Positions 9,357 through 18,076 of a stretch of DNA of 64,000 nucleotides are shown in pieces. The stretch is taken from contig NZ_OY782578.1 in the NCBI RefSeq assembly GCF_963677945.1, positions 2,323,258 to 2,387,257 of the forward strand, written 5' to 3'. Below the pieces are notes generated by a model. It did not search any database and was not told where the DNA came from. It worked only from the letters and a program-made list of their open reading frames with translations. This stretch comes from an uncultured Bacteroides sp. GTDB lineage: Bacteria; Bacteroidota; Bacteroidia; Bacteroidales; Bacteroidaceae. The position numbers and the translations under genes are program-made. Positions within the stretch are counted from its first letter, which is position 1, and each line of letters opens with the position of its first letter.

Positions 9357-10460
9357 ATGAAAAAATTTAATATATTGTTACTCTTTGTGACTGGACTGCT
9401 TGCCTTTTCTGCTTGTACAGACAGCATGGATCCTGTAATAAATTCAATGAAAGATAGCGATAACAAAGCAATTTCATTTGTTTTGAATACGCCTAGTAAT
9501 AGCTCTTATACGCTAATTGCTGAGAATGCGAATAGTATTATAGATATTTTTACTTGTGAACAGCCTAATTATGGTTTCTCGGCTGCTGTAACCTATACAG
9601 TTGAGATTTGTAAGGGAAATAACCAATTTAATGATTTTCAAACACTCGCAACGAAAGTACAAGGTGAGAAAATTCCAATAAAAACATTTGAGCTCAATGA
9701 CGCAATGAATGCATTAAAAATGTCGAATTCTAAAGTTGCATATACTGTGGATTTTCGCCTTAAAGCATTTATTAATGATTCTGTTCCGGTGCTTTATTCC
9801 AATACAGTAAGTATGACGGTTACTCCATATAGTGGAGCTCGTACACCAATGTATTTTGTTGGTAATATCTTTAATAATGGCTGGAATAATAATGACTTAA
9901 CAATGCGTATTTTTGCAGATAGTGACTTGAATGATATGCTTTATACTTATACAGGATATGTTAAGTCAGGAAGTGAATTTAAAATTATCCAAAATCCTGG
10001 TGATTGGGGAACTCAATGGGGATATGGAAGTGATGGTGTTTTAAGTACTAATGGCGGTAATATTGGTGGTTTTACAGCAGATGGCTATTATACCATGACT
10101 TTTGACCTTAACAATAACAAATACACAATAACTCCATACACAGGTGCTGTTACTGAATATAACCAGATCTCATTCATTGGTGCATTTAATGGATGGGGAG
10201 CCGACTTAGATTTGACTCAGAGTTCTTTTGATAAACATGTCTGGATCAATAGTAATGTTGTTATACCTTCTGATGGGGAATTAAAGCTTCGTGTTAATCA
10301 TGACTGGGGAACAAGTTTCGGTGGTAGCAATGGTTTGTGGAAAGAAAAGCAAGGACAGTTTGCTAAATTTGATGGTGGCGATAATGTGAAAGTAAAAGCA
10401 GGAACTTATTTTGTTAAGTTCAATGACATAACTAAACATATTATTATGATAGCTAAATAA
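9357..10460 (+). CDS. susE: SusE/SusF-like starch-binding lipoprotein
   Basis: A 367-residue lipoprotein: signal MKKFNILLLFVTGLLAFSAC with the lipidated Cys at residue 20, then an N-terminal SusE-type domain. Two tandem beta-sandwich binding modules follow, starting near residues 160 (PMYFVGNIFNNGWNNND) and 270 (ISFIGAFNGWGADLDL); the shared F(V/I)G..F.N.W core is typical of SusE/SusF starch-binding modules. It probably holds maltodextrin at the surface near SusCD. A hairpin terminator follows directly, so this is probably the last gene of the main susCDE transcript. Two modules rather than three favour SusE over SusF. Confidence 0.85.
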   Translation: MKKFNILLLFVTGLLAFSACTDSMDPVINSMKDSDNKAISFVLNTPSNSSYTLIAENANSIIDIFTCEQPNYGFSAAVTYTVEICKGNNQFNDFQTLATKVQGEKIPIKTFELNDAMNALKMSNSKVAYTVDFRLKAFINDSVPVLYSNTVSMTVTPYSGARTPMYFVGNIFNNGWNNNDLTMRIFADSDLNDMLYTYTGYVKSGSEFKIIQNPGDWGTQWGYGSDGVLSTNGGNIGGFTADGYYTMTFDLNNNKYTITPYTGAVTEYNQISFIGAFNGWGADLDLTQSSFDKHVWINSNVVIPSDGELKLRVNHDWGTSFGGSNGLWKEKQGQFAKFDGGDNVKVKAGTYFVKFNDITKHIIMIAK

Positions 10461-10480
10461 AAAAAAATCTGTATAATATT

Positions 10481-10518
10481 GACAAAGCGAGGTTTTCTTA
10501 ACTTCGCTTTGTCTTTTT
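10481..10518 (+). terminator. Terminator after susCDE
   Basis: Stem GACAAAGCGA (10481-10490) pairs with the TCGCTTTGTC end at 10513, with a short loop, and a T5 run follows. The next gene's start codon lies only about 14 bases further, so the amylase gene is probably read through at a lower level or by incomplete termination. Confidence 0.8.
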
Positions 10519-10531
10519 AAAAATGATAGGT

Positions 10532-13303
10532 ATGAAAAAACTTTATCTCTTAATTATTCTGTTCTTTTGTCAACTATCCCTTTTGGGGCAAGTTGTAACA
10601 ACACAACCTTTATTTCCTGTTGAAGGTAAGCAAGTTGTAATTACATTTGATGCAACAAAAGGTTCTGGTGGATTACAAAACTATACTGGTGATGTATACG
10701 CACATACAGGAGTTATTACCGATTTGAGTAACGGAAACTGGACTTACGTGAAAGCCGATTGGAATACGAATAAACCTGAATGTAAAATGACATCTTTAGG
10801 TAATAATAAGTATTCATTGACGATTCCGGATATACGCTTATTCTATGGAGTCCCTGCTAATGAGAAGATATTAAAATTAGCATTCGTGTTTAGAGGTTCT
10901 ACAGGGAGTCCTGAAGGAAAAGGAGACGGAGGAACTGATATCTTTTGTCCTGTTTATGAATCTGGATTGCATGTTCTTTTTACAAATCCAGAAAATGACA
11001 TGTTGATTACATCAGCTCAGAATATTCCATTTAATGCTATAACTTCTGATGCTGCTAATATTAATCTGTATGTTAATAATACGTTGATAAATTCTGCAAC
11101 TAATGCAACTAGTATTTCGTCTTCTTATAATTTTACCTCTCCAGGGAGCTATACTGTAAAAGTTGAGGCTTCTTTAGGAGCTGAGACTGTTACTGCTACC
11201 CGATTAGTGACTTATAAAGGAGCTGTAACTTATAAAGCTATTCCTGATGGCATGCAATATGGTATTAATTATGCAACTGATGGTAAAAGTGCCACTTTAG
11301 TGTTTTATACGCCTATAAGAAGAAATTATGATGCAGATAAAGTAACAGACATTTATGTTATTGGAGATTTTAATAATTGGACTCCAATGTCGGAGTATAT
11401 GATGTATCGGAGTACTACTTCCTCTGGTTATAATGATGCATGGTGGGTAACGATTCCTAATCTTACTCCAGGAAAGGAATATGGCTTCCAGTATTTAGTA
11501 TCATATGTTAATGGTACAACAAAAAGAATTGCAGATCCTTATTGTCAGAAGATACAAGATCCCTGGAATGATAAATGGGTTAATCAATATAATGAGATTT
11601 ATCCCGGAATAGCTGCTTATCCTGAAGATAAAACAAGTGATATTGTATCTGTTCTGCAACCAGGCAAGGCGGCATATAACTGGCAGGTGACTAATTTTAC
11701 CACTCCGACGAAGAATAATATGGTAGTTTATGAACTGCTTTTGCGCGATTTTACTTCTGAAAAAACTCTTAGGGCGGCTATTGATAAGCTTGATTATTTA
11801 AAAAATCTGGGAGTGAATGCGGTTGAGTTGATGCCTGTTACTGAATTTGATGGAAACAGTAGCTGGGGATATAACCCTTGTTTCTATTTTGCACCAGATA
11901 AGGCTTATGGTACCGAAGCTAATTATAAGCTATTTATTGATGAATGCCATAAGAGAGGAATTGCTGTTATTTTAGATATAGTACTTAATCATGCAACGGG
12001 CAATAACCCGATGGCTAAATTATATTGGAATAGTACGACGAATAAAACGTCTGATGCTAATCCTTGGTTTAATGTAGATGCTCCTCATCCTTATAGCGTA
12101 TTCAGTGATTTTAAACATGGATATGTAGGAACAAAAGATTATTTTAAGCGTGTGATGAAATACTGGATTCAGGAATTTCATGTGGACGGATATAGACTTG
12201 ATTTATCGAAAGGATTAACCGATAATTCTTCAACTGAAGCTACTGCTGGTAATTATGACCAAACACGTATCAATAATATTACTGAATATTATAATGCTGC
12301 TAAGGAAGTAAAACCGGATGTATTATTTATTCTTGAGCATTTTTGTGCTGATACAGAAGAAAAAGTTCTATCAGACAATGGAATGATTCTATGGAATAAT
12401 ATGAACGGTTCTGGTAAGTCAATAGCTAAAGGAGCGAATGCTGATTTAAGTTATATGAATGTATCAACTCGTACACAGGTAGCTTATTTAGAAAGTCATG
12501 ATGAAGAAAGGGTGGGATATGAAGCCATGGCTAATGGAGTTACAAAAAATGATTTGGCTTCTTCAATGAAACAACTGTCTTCAGAAGCTGCTCTTTTCTT
12601 TACTGTGCCTGGTGCTAAAATGATATGGCAATTTGGTGAACTCGGTTATGATTATTCAATCATGGAAGGTGGAGACAGATTAGCTGCAAAACCTGTTAAA
12701 TGGGATTATCTGGATATTCCAGAACGAATGGATTTGTATAAGACTTATAGCCGTGTTCTTAATTTGCGGTTGAAATATCCAAATGCCTTTACTCAAGGTA
12801 ATGTTACCAGAAGCATATCATCAAGTGATTGGGATAACGGAAAGAGTGTAACAATATCACATAATGATTTGAATGTGGTGGAGGTTTCTAACTTAAAAGA
12901 TGCAGTGATAAATTCTACAGTAACTTTTCCAAAAACAGGTATTTGGTATGATCTGATGACTGGTAACCAGTTGAATATAACTTCAGCAACGACCAGTATT
13001 ACTATTCCGGCTCATGGATTTCTGTATTACATTGATCGTCAGACAACCTTCCCTTCGGTTGGAATTGAAAATATTGAAAGTTATGTTGGAGTAAAGGCTT
13101 ATTATGATAATTCAACTTCCGAAATTAAAATTGTGACCGATAAAGATGTGAAGAATATAAAGGTTTATTCAATCAATGGAGTGCTCGTAAAAACTGTAGA
13201 TAATCAAACTTATGTTGAAGCGTCTGGTTTATCTTCCGGTTGTTATTTAGTACATACTCAATTGGCTGACGGAACTTTGGGTACATTTAAGATCTTAAAA
13301 TAA
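10532..13303 (+). CDS. Secreted multidomain GH13 alpha-amylase/pullulanase-like enzyme with T9SS-type C-terminus
   Basis: I use the second ATG (10532; 923 residues) because MKKLYLLIILFFCQLSLLGQ is a clean signal peptide; ATG 10523 would add MIG. Domains in order: an N-terminal beta-sandwich (about 25-145), an Ig-like segment (150-230), a CBM48-like module (about 240-345, YVIGDFNNWTPMSEY), and a GH13 barrel (about 395-780). Barrel motifs are DIVLNH, GYRLD with nucleophile D557, ILEHF with acid/base E602, and ESHDEE with D657. The last ~75 residues (IKVYSINGVLVKTVDN, LSSGCYLVHTQLADG) look like a type A sorting domain of the type IX secretion system. The enzyme should cut alpha-glucans outside the cell, feeding SusCD. 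Confidence 0.88.
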   Translation: MKKLYLLIILFFCQLSLLGQVVTTQPLFPVEGKQVVITFDATKGSGGLQNYTGDVYAHTGVITDLSNGNWTYVKADWNTNKPECKMTSLGNNKYSLTIPDIRLFYGVPANEKILKLAFVFRGSTGSPEGKGDGGTDIFCPVYESGLHVLFTNPENDMLITSAQNIPFNAITSDAANINLYVNNTLINSATNATSISSSYNFTSPGSYTVKVEASLGAETVTATRLVTYKGAVTYKAIPDGMQYGINYATDGKSATLVFYTPIRRNYDADKVTDIYVIGDFNNWTPMSEYMMYRSTTSSGYNDAWWVTIPNLTPGKEYGFQYLVSYVNGTTKRIADPYCQKIQDPWNDKWVNQYNEIYPGIAAYPEDKTSDIVSVLQPGKAAYNWQVTNFTTPTKNNMVVYELLLRDFTSEKTLRAAIDKLDYLKNLGVNAVELMPVTEFDGNSSWGYNPCFYFAPDKAYGTEANYKLFIDECHKRGIAVILDIVLNHATGNNPMAKLYWNSTTNKTSDANPWFNVDAPHPYSVFSDFKHGYVGTKDYFKRVMKYWIQEFHVDGYRLDLSKGLTDNSSTEATAGNYDQTRINNITEYYNAAKEVKPDVLFILEHFCADTEEKVLSDNGMILWNNMNGSGKSIAKGANADLSYMNVSTRTQVAYLESHDEERVGYEAMANGVTKNDLASSMKQLSSEAALFFTVPGAKMIWQFGELGYDYSIMEGGDRLAAKPVKWDYLDIPERMDLYKTYSRVLNLRLKYPNAFTQGNVTRSISSSDWDNGKSVTISHNDLNVVEVSNLKDAVINSTVTFPKTGIWYDLMTGNQLNITSATTSITIPAHGFLYYIDRQTTFPSVGIENIESYVGVKAYYDNSTSEIKIVTDKDVKNIKVYSINGVLVKTVDNQTYVEASGLSSGCYLVHTQLADGTLGTFKILK

Positions 13304-13315
13304 AAAGTAGAGTGT

Positions 13316-13368
13316 AACAAGAAGGCGGAAAGTTGAGATTCGATTCTCAATTTTCCGCCTTCTTGTTT
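13316..13368. terminator. Bidirectional terminator between convergent genes
   Basis: A long hairpin: arm AACAAGAAGGCGGAAA with its complement ending at 13366, continued by TTGAGA/TCTCAA near the loop, with A/T runs on both sides. It separates the amylase gene (+) from the convergent glycosyltransferase fusion (-). Confidence 0.85.
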
Positions 13369-13389
13369 ATTTACTTATAGTTTATTCTG

Positions 13390-16300
13390 TTACAAATCTG
13401 CAACATTTCCCGATCTTTTCAGAACTCCCCAGGTTTGCAGCTCACCTTTTATGGCTTTTTTAAAGCTCTTGAAAAGAACAATATACATTATCCAGCGATA
13501 AACAAATCTCTGTGGTATTATCCAGAAAAGTTTGGATAATTTTTCCTTTTCAAAGATAAAGGCTAGTACAGATATACTGATGTCAACCAACATAAACAGC
13601 AGATAGTATATTCCTATTTTTTCTGCATTGCCGGCAAAGATACCTACGAGCATAAATATATCCGCCAACGGTGAGAAAAATGGGATTAAGAACTGGAATA
13701 TAAGGATGTTTGGCATAGCCCATATTCCCAAGCCTTTGTATTTCTTGTCAAATAAGGTATCTCTGTGTTTCCAGAAAGTCTGCATCACTCCAAATGTCCA
13801 TCGTGTTCTTTGCTTGATAAACTGTTTGGTCTTTTCCGGAGCTTCAGTCATTGCTATTGCTTTGTTTTCGTTTACAATTCGATATCCAGCTTTGAGGATA
13901 CGTATTGTCAAGTCACAATCTTCGGCCAGTGTATCTGTTGTAAAGCCACCAGCTTCGTCAATCGCAGCTTTCTTAAATGCACCAATAGCACCCGGAACAA
14001 CTGTTATTGCATTAATATTGGCATAGGCAAGTCTGTCAAAGTTCTGACTGGTAGTATATTCTATAGCCTGCCATTTGGTAAGCATATTAATCTGATTACC
14101 TACTTTTACGTTACCGGCTACAGCTCCAACATTTTCATTGTTGCTTTTATCCAGAAAATGAAGCATCATTAACGATACGGCATTAGGATAAAGCTTGGTA
14201 TCAGCGTCAATGCAAACCACATATTCGGCATTGGTATGCTGAATACCAAAATTCAGCGCCGAAGCTTTACCACCGTTAGGTTTAGTGAAGATCCTCATCT
14301 TCTCGTTTTCTGACAAGGCTTCGTATACTCTTTTATACGTTTCATCCTTACTTCCATCATCAACAAAGATGATGTTAAAGTTAGGATAATCTTGTTTCAA
14401 CAAATTATTTAGTGAAGAAACTGCATTGACCTCTTCATTATAAGCTGGAACAATTATGGATACCAATGGTGCGTTTTCCAATAAGCGGCTATCTAATATT
14501 ACTTTTTTCCTTTTCTCTCTTGATGTTAATATCATCATAAATATTAATCGGGCAATACCCAGAATAATAAATATAATGAAAAGTGAAGTTAAGAAATTAC
14601 CAACCCAGTAGGTAAGCTCAGCAAGAGCCAAATTGGATTGCATTATATAATATCCGCTACCTTTTGGAACAGCAGGCATTAACACATTTCTATCTTTGTT
14701 CAGCAGAGAAGAAATGCTGGTAAATGTATATCCTTTTTGCTGGAAATATTTTATTATCATAGGAAGAGCTTTTATAGTCTCTTCTCTGGTCTCACCACCT
14801 GCATCATGGAGCAATATAATATTTCCACGTTGCTCTTCAACAGCTTTAACTACTCTTTTAAAGATTGTATCCGCTTTTATTCCTATCTGCCAGTCTTCCG
14901 GGTCGATGTTTTCACCAATATCCAGATAGTTTTGCGTTCTGGCCAGTGCTACCGGAATAATTTCTTCCATAGTTACCGGTTCACTGTCGGCATTATATGG
15001 TGCACGGAACAGAATTGTGCTGTGACCGGTAATACACTCGATAAGCAATCGGGTTAGTTTAAACTCAATTAATGCCCTCTGAGGTGTAATAGCAGCAACA
15101 TTTCGGTGAGTAAATGTATGATTTCCTATTAAATGACCTTCATTATATATTCTTTTAAGAATAGGCAAATTCTTTTCGGCTTGTAGTCCTACCACAAAGA
15201 ATGCTGCTGGTACATGATACTGTGACAGAATATTCAGAATTTTGGGAGTATACTTTTCATCCGGACCATCATCAAATGTTAACGCGAGCATTTTTTGTGG
15301 AGCCATTCCATACTTTCTTATTTGAAAGGTACTTGGTATTTTAACGTAGTTTTCCTCAGATATCAACATCTCAGTACTATCTATTTCTGTTTTTATTGTT
15401 CCTGGGTGAGGAACATTAACAACATCAAGCACTTCTCCGTCGCCAAAATAGTCGACATCCTTAACCATTTTTACATCTTCCAGATCTTTCTTGCTGATTT
15501 TTTTAGCAGCTTCTTTAGTAATATCCTTATTATAGAATTTCCATACTCTGTTGTCTTCACTACCTAGACGCCAGACAGCGAAACCGGCCAGTCCGTATTC
15601 TGCACCAAATCTCATTGTATTGAAATGAGTTGCAGCATCGGTAAAATAAACCTGATGGACAGTGTTTTTATCATCTTTATAAGCAAAGTTCAGGTTGTAG
15701 GTGTCGTTGTCGAATTTGATTTTAGACTTGCTTGCATAAGCCCTTGATAATGCTTGCTGATAGGTAACGTTAGGTGTAGAATTTGCTGCTGCCGGCCAAT
15801 CGTAACCAAATGCTCCAAGACAAAGAACTATTTTCTCTGAAGGTACTTTCTTTGCGAGGTCGTCAACTGTAGCTTCAATCCATTTTTGTGAACTGATAGG
15901 ACCCGGATCACTGTCTGAAGAGTATTCATCATAAGACATTAAGAATAAATAATCGTTGTATTTGGCAAGTTGAGCAACATCGTAATCTTCATTGAAAGGC
16001 ATAATATCTTGCGTAACAAGCAGTCCTTCCTTATGAAAGGCATCAGCCATTTCTTTTACGAAATTAAGCAAATACTCGTTCTTACTTTCGTTTAGACCTT
16101 CAAAGTCGATATTAATACCGACAAACTTATTTTTAAGACATTGTTCTAATACTTCCTGGATTATTTTCTTTTTCTTTTTTTCATTATGAAGAATACGGCC
16201 AATAGCTTCGGGACGAAATTCGCGGTCAAAGTTATTACTTAATATCGGCATGATAGGAACGCCGCTTTTTTTCATCAGTTTATATCCCTGTAAATCGACA

Positions 16301-16806
16301 TTCGTTTTTAACTCGTCGGTTTTAGGATCTATAAAGAACCATTCCGGTATTATAAGGTTCAGATTACGGATATTCCTTTTTAATGAGAAGAAAGACTGAG
16401 GGTCCCATGCTACATAAAACGCAGAACGTAATCCTGCAGGAAACATGTCCCAGCTATTTATTATTTTATTCGAGTTTTTATCATTAAAGTTCGTCTCAAA
16501 CTTTTTATATCTGGCCTGAGCTGCTAGTTTCTCCTTTTCGTAATTGGAATGAAACTTTTTATCAGAAATATAATCTCTGAATCCCTTGTACTCTTTTGAT
16601 AGTTTTGATTCCTGCATGAAAGGTTTAGAGGCTGTTACAACACTTCGGTAATCATGTCGGAATGGGAGAGAGGGACTTTTGTCAATAATAAGCATAATTA
16701 TCAATGCAGCAATAAGTATGCACACAATAAAAGAGAAAAATCTCATTGTCCATTTAAACTTTTTCCACCTCGATGTGTTTTCAGTTTGGAATACTTGTTT
16801 TCCCAT
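13390..16806 (-). CDS. GH18-like / NodB deacetylase / GT2 fusion, exopolysaccharide synthesis
   Basis: A 1138-residue fusion. A membrane anchor lies at residues 23-42. A GH18-like barrel spans about 120-425, with INIDFEGL (D234, E236) in place of the usual DxxDxDxE. A NodB deacetylase spans about 505-695: TFDDGP with D512-D513, H563 and H567 in NHTFTH, RAPY at 601, LLHDAG with H667. Membrane segments at about 730-758 precede a processive family 2 glycosyltransferase from 780: VDDG 815, DAD 867-869, ED 962-963, QRTRW 999-1003. Further membrane helices follow. The parts match PgaB-like modification and PgaC-like synthesis of poly-beta-1,6-GlcNAc or a related polymer, but on one chain. The exact polymer is inferred. 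The gene stands alone, with a -7 box about 50 bp upstream. Confidence 0.88.
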   Translation of the reverse strand: MGKQVFQTENTSRWKKFKWTMRFFSFIVCILIAALIIMLIIDKSPSLPFRHDYRSVVTASKPFMQESKLSKEYKGFRDYISDKKFHSNYEKEKLAAQARYKKFETNFNDKNSNKIINSWDMFPAGLRSAFYVAWDPQSFFSLKRNIRNLNLIIPEWFFIDPKTDELKTNVDLQGYKLMKKSGVPIMPILSNNFDREFRPEAIGRILHNEKKKKKIIQEVLEQCLKNKFVGINIDFEGLNESKNEYLLNFVKEMADAFHKEGLLVTQDIMPFNEDYDVAQLAKYNDYLFLMSYDEYSSDSDPGPISSQKWIEATVDDLAKKVPSEKIVLCLGAFGYDWPAAANSTPNVTYQQALSRAYASKSKIKFDNDTYNLNFAYKDDKNTVHQVYFTDAATHFNTMRFGAEYGLAGFAVWRLGSEDNRVWKFYNKDITKEAAKKISKKDLEDVKMVKDVDYFGDGEVLDVVNVPHPGTIKTEIDSTEMLISEENYVKIPSTFQIRKYGMAPQKMLALTFDDGPDEKYTPKILNILSQYHVPAAFFVVGLQAEKNLPILKRIYNEGHLIGNHTFTHRNVAAITPQRALIEFKLTRLLIECITGHSTILFRAPYNADSEPVTMEEIIPVALARTQNYLDIGENIDPEDWQIGIKADTIFKRVVKAVEEQRGNIILLHDAGGETREETIKALPMIIKYFQQKGYTFTSISSLLNKDRNVLMPAVPKGSGYYIMQSNLALAELTYWVGNFLTSLFIIFIILGIARLIFMMILTSREKRKKVILDSRLLENAPLVSIIVPAYNEEVNAVSSLNNLLKQDYPNFNIIFVDDGSKDETYKRVYEALSENEKMRIFTKPNGGKASALNFGIQHTNAEYVVCIDADTKLYPNAVSLMMLHFLDKSNNENVGAVAGNVKVGNQINMLTKWQAIEYTTSQNFDRLAYANINAITVVPGAIGAFKKAAIDEAGGFTTDTLAEDCDLTIRILKAGYRIVNENKAIAMTEAPEKTKQFIKQRTRWTFGVMQTFWKHRDTLFDKKYKGLGIWAMPNILIFQFLIPFFSPLADIFMLVGIFAGNAEKIGIYYLLFMLVDISISVLAFIFEKEKLSKLFWIIPQRFVYRWIMYIVLFKSFKKAIKGELQTWGVLKRSGNVADL

Positions 16807-16854
16807 CTTTTCTAGTAGTTTGTTTCTGAATTCAGTTAATTTTTAAAATGTGGG

Positions 16855-16862
16855 CAAATATA
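16855..16862 (-). promoter_or_regulatory. -7 promoter box of the fusion gene
   Basis: On the minus strand the bases read TATATTTG, matching TAnnTTTG, about 50 bases before the start codon at 16806. Confidence 0.5.
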
Positions 16863-16963
16863 GATTAAAAACGGTTCCGATGTTTCTTTTATTCAAATTT
16901 ATAATATTAAAAAAATATTAATTGATTTATTCTTGATGTTTAGAGCTCTCTTTGATATTGTTT

Positions 16964-17028
16964 ATAGTAAAAGGTGTACGCTTTACTATAATATAGTGTA
17001 GTGTATATTAATATAAGGTGTACACCAA
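16964..17028. repeat. Array 2: three TGTA-centred dyads, 22-bp period
   Basis: Cores TGTACG (16975), TGTAGT (16997) and TGTACA (17019) are exactly 22 bp apart. The arms differ between sites: AGTAAA...TTTACT around the first, TAATATA...TATATTA around the second, GGTGTACACC at the third. The array lies between the divergent fusion gene and the GH25 gene, in a 374-bp region with no other gene. Confidence 0.7.
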
Positions 17029-17180
17029 ATGATAATTGTAAGGCGATAAAATACTTTATATGTGCTCAATAATCGGTTTATTTATAAAATAAAACAAATC
17101 TATTATAAAGAATAATTAAAATATATGATCCTCCGAATATATTCCTTAACTTAGCAGCGTTTTTTAATTTTTCAATACTA

Positions 17181-18002
17181 ATGAAGAAATATTTATCAAT
17201 CATATTATCCCTGTTGTTATTGTTATTCTCTCCACATGTTGATGCCCGGAAGAAGAGACATCATCATCGTAAAGTGAAAGCGCGTACACATATTAAAGTT
17301 GCACCTGCCCCTCCAAGAATAGTGGATGGAATTTGTGGAATTGATGTATCTCATTACCAGGGAACGATTGATTGGGATAAGGTTACTCATTATGAAAATA
17401 ATCCCATAAGGTTTGTTTATGTAAAGGCTACTGAAGGGGCTACTATTAAAGATGAATGCTATAGCAGAAATGTGATGTTGGCAAAAGAAAAAGGTTTATT
17501 GGTGGGAAGCTATCATTACTTTTCTACAAAATCATCGGCCGAAGAACAATTCGAAAACTTTAAGCAAACTGTGAATAAGGATACTCAGGATCTTATTCCT
17601 GTAGTTGATATTGAAGAATGTAAATATTGGACTGCTGATACGCTTCATAAAAATCTTCAGATTTTTCTAAATGAAGTGGAGGCTCTTTATGGAAAGAAAC
17701 CTGTATTATACACAATGCCTTCTTTTTATAATCGCTATTTGGTAGATCGCTATAAAGATTATAAAATTTTTATTGCTCAATACGGAGATGGAAATCCGGT
17801 ATTACCTGATGGCAACAACTGGCATATATGGCAATATACTCGTAAGGGAAGAATTGAAGGTATTCGTGGAAATGTAGATGTAAACGCTATAAATCCTGAA
17901 TGTGATCATAACGAGATTTTATTGAATGGTCTTCCTGATGCTGATAAAAGTACGGCAAAGAAAGAACAAGCTCCTAATCCAGTTCCTATAACTGCTAGTT
18001 AA
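17181..18002 (+). CDS. GH25 lysozyme (muramidase), secreted
   Basis: A 273-residue protein with signal peptide MKKYLSIILSLLLLLFSPHV and a basic His/Lys-rich linker (residues 24-45). The GH25 domain spans about 48-245: GIDVSHYQGTIDWDKV, VYVKATEGATIKD, GSYHYF, PVVDIEE, then the C-terminal WHIWQYT and GNVDVN motifs. The acidic residues expected for GH25 (D in GIDVSHYQ, D and E in VVDIEE) are present. It should cleave the MurNAc-GlcNAc bond of peptidoglycan in the periplasm or outside the cell. It is a single-gene unit with a strong terminator. A role in wall turnover or in attacking competitors cannot be separated from sequence. Confidence 0.92.
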   Translation: MKKYLSIILSLLLLLFSPHVDARKKRHHHRKVKARTHIKVAPAPPRIVDGICGIDVSHYQGTIDWDKVTHYENNPIRFVYVKATEGATIKDECYSRNVMLAKEKGLLVGSYHYFSTKSSAEEQFENFKQTVNKDTQDLIPVVDIEECKYWTADTLHKNLQIFLNEVEALYGKKPVLYTMPSFYNRYLVDRYKDYKIFIAQYGDGNPVLPDGNNWHIWQYTRKGRIEGIRGNVDVNAINPECDHNEILLNGLPDADKSTAKKEQAPNPVPITAS

Positions 18003-18020
18003 TAAGTAAATCAATATAAA

Positions 18021-18063
18021 AAAGAAGTGGCTGTACTTTAAAAATACAGCCACTTCTTTTTTT
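18021..18063. terminator. Bidirectional terminator between gh25 and susA
   Basis: AAGAAGTGGCTGTA pairs with TACAGCCACTTCTT around a short AT loop, with A-rich DNA before and T-rich DNA after, serving both convergent genes. Confidence 0.9.
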
Positions 18064-18076
18064 ATAATTCATTGAT

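Noticed and set aside
10523-10531. Amylase start at ATG 10523
   Set aside because: Second ATG gives a cleaner signal peptide; the first is only 4 bases from the terminator stem tail. Not fully excluded.
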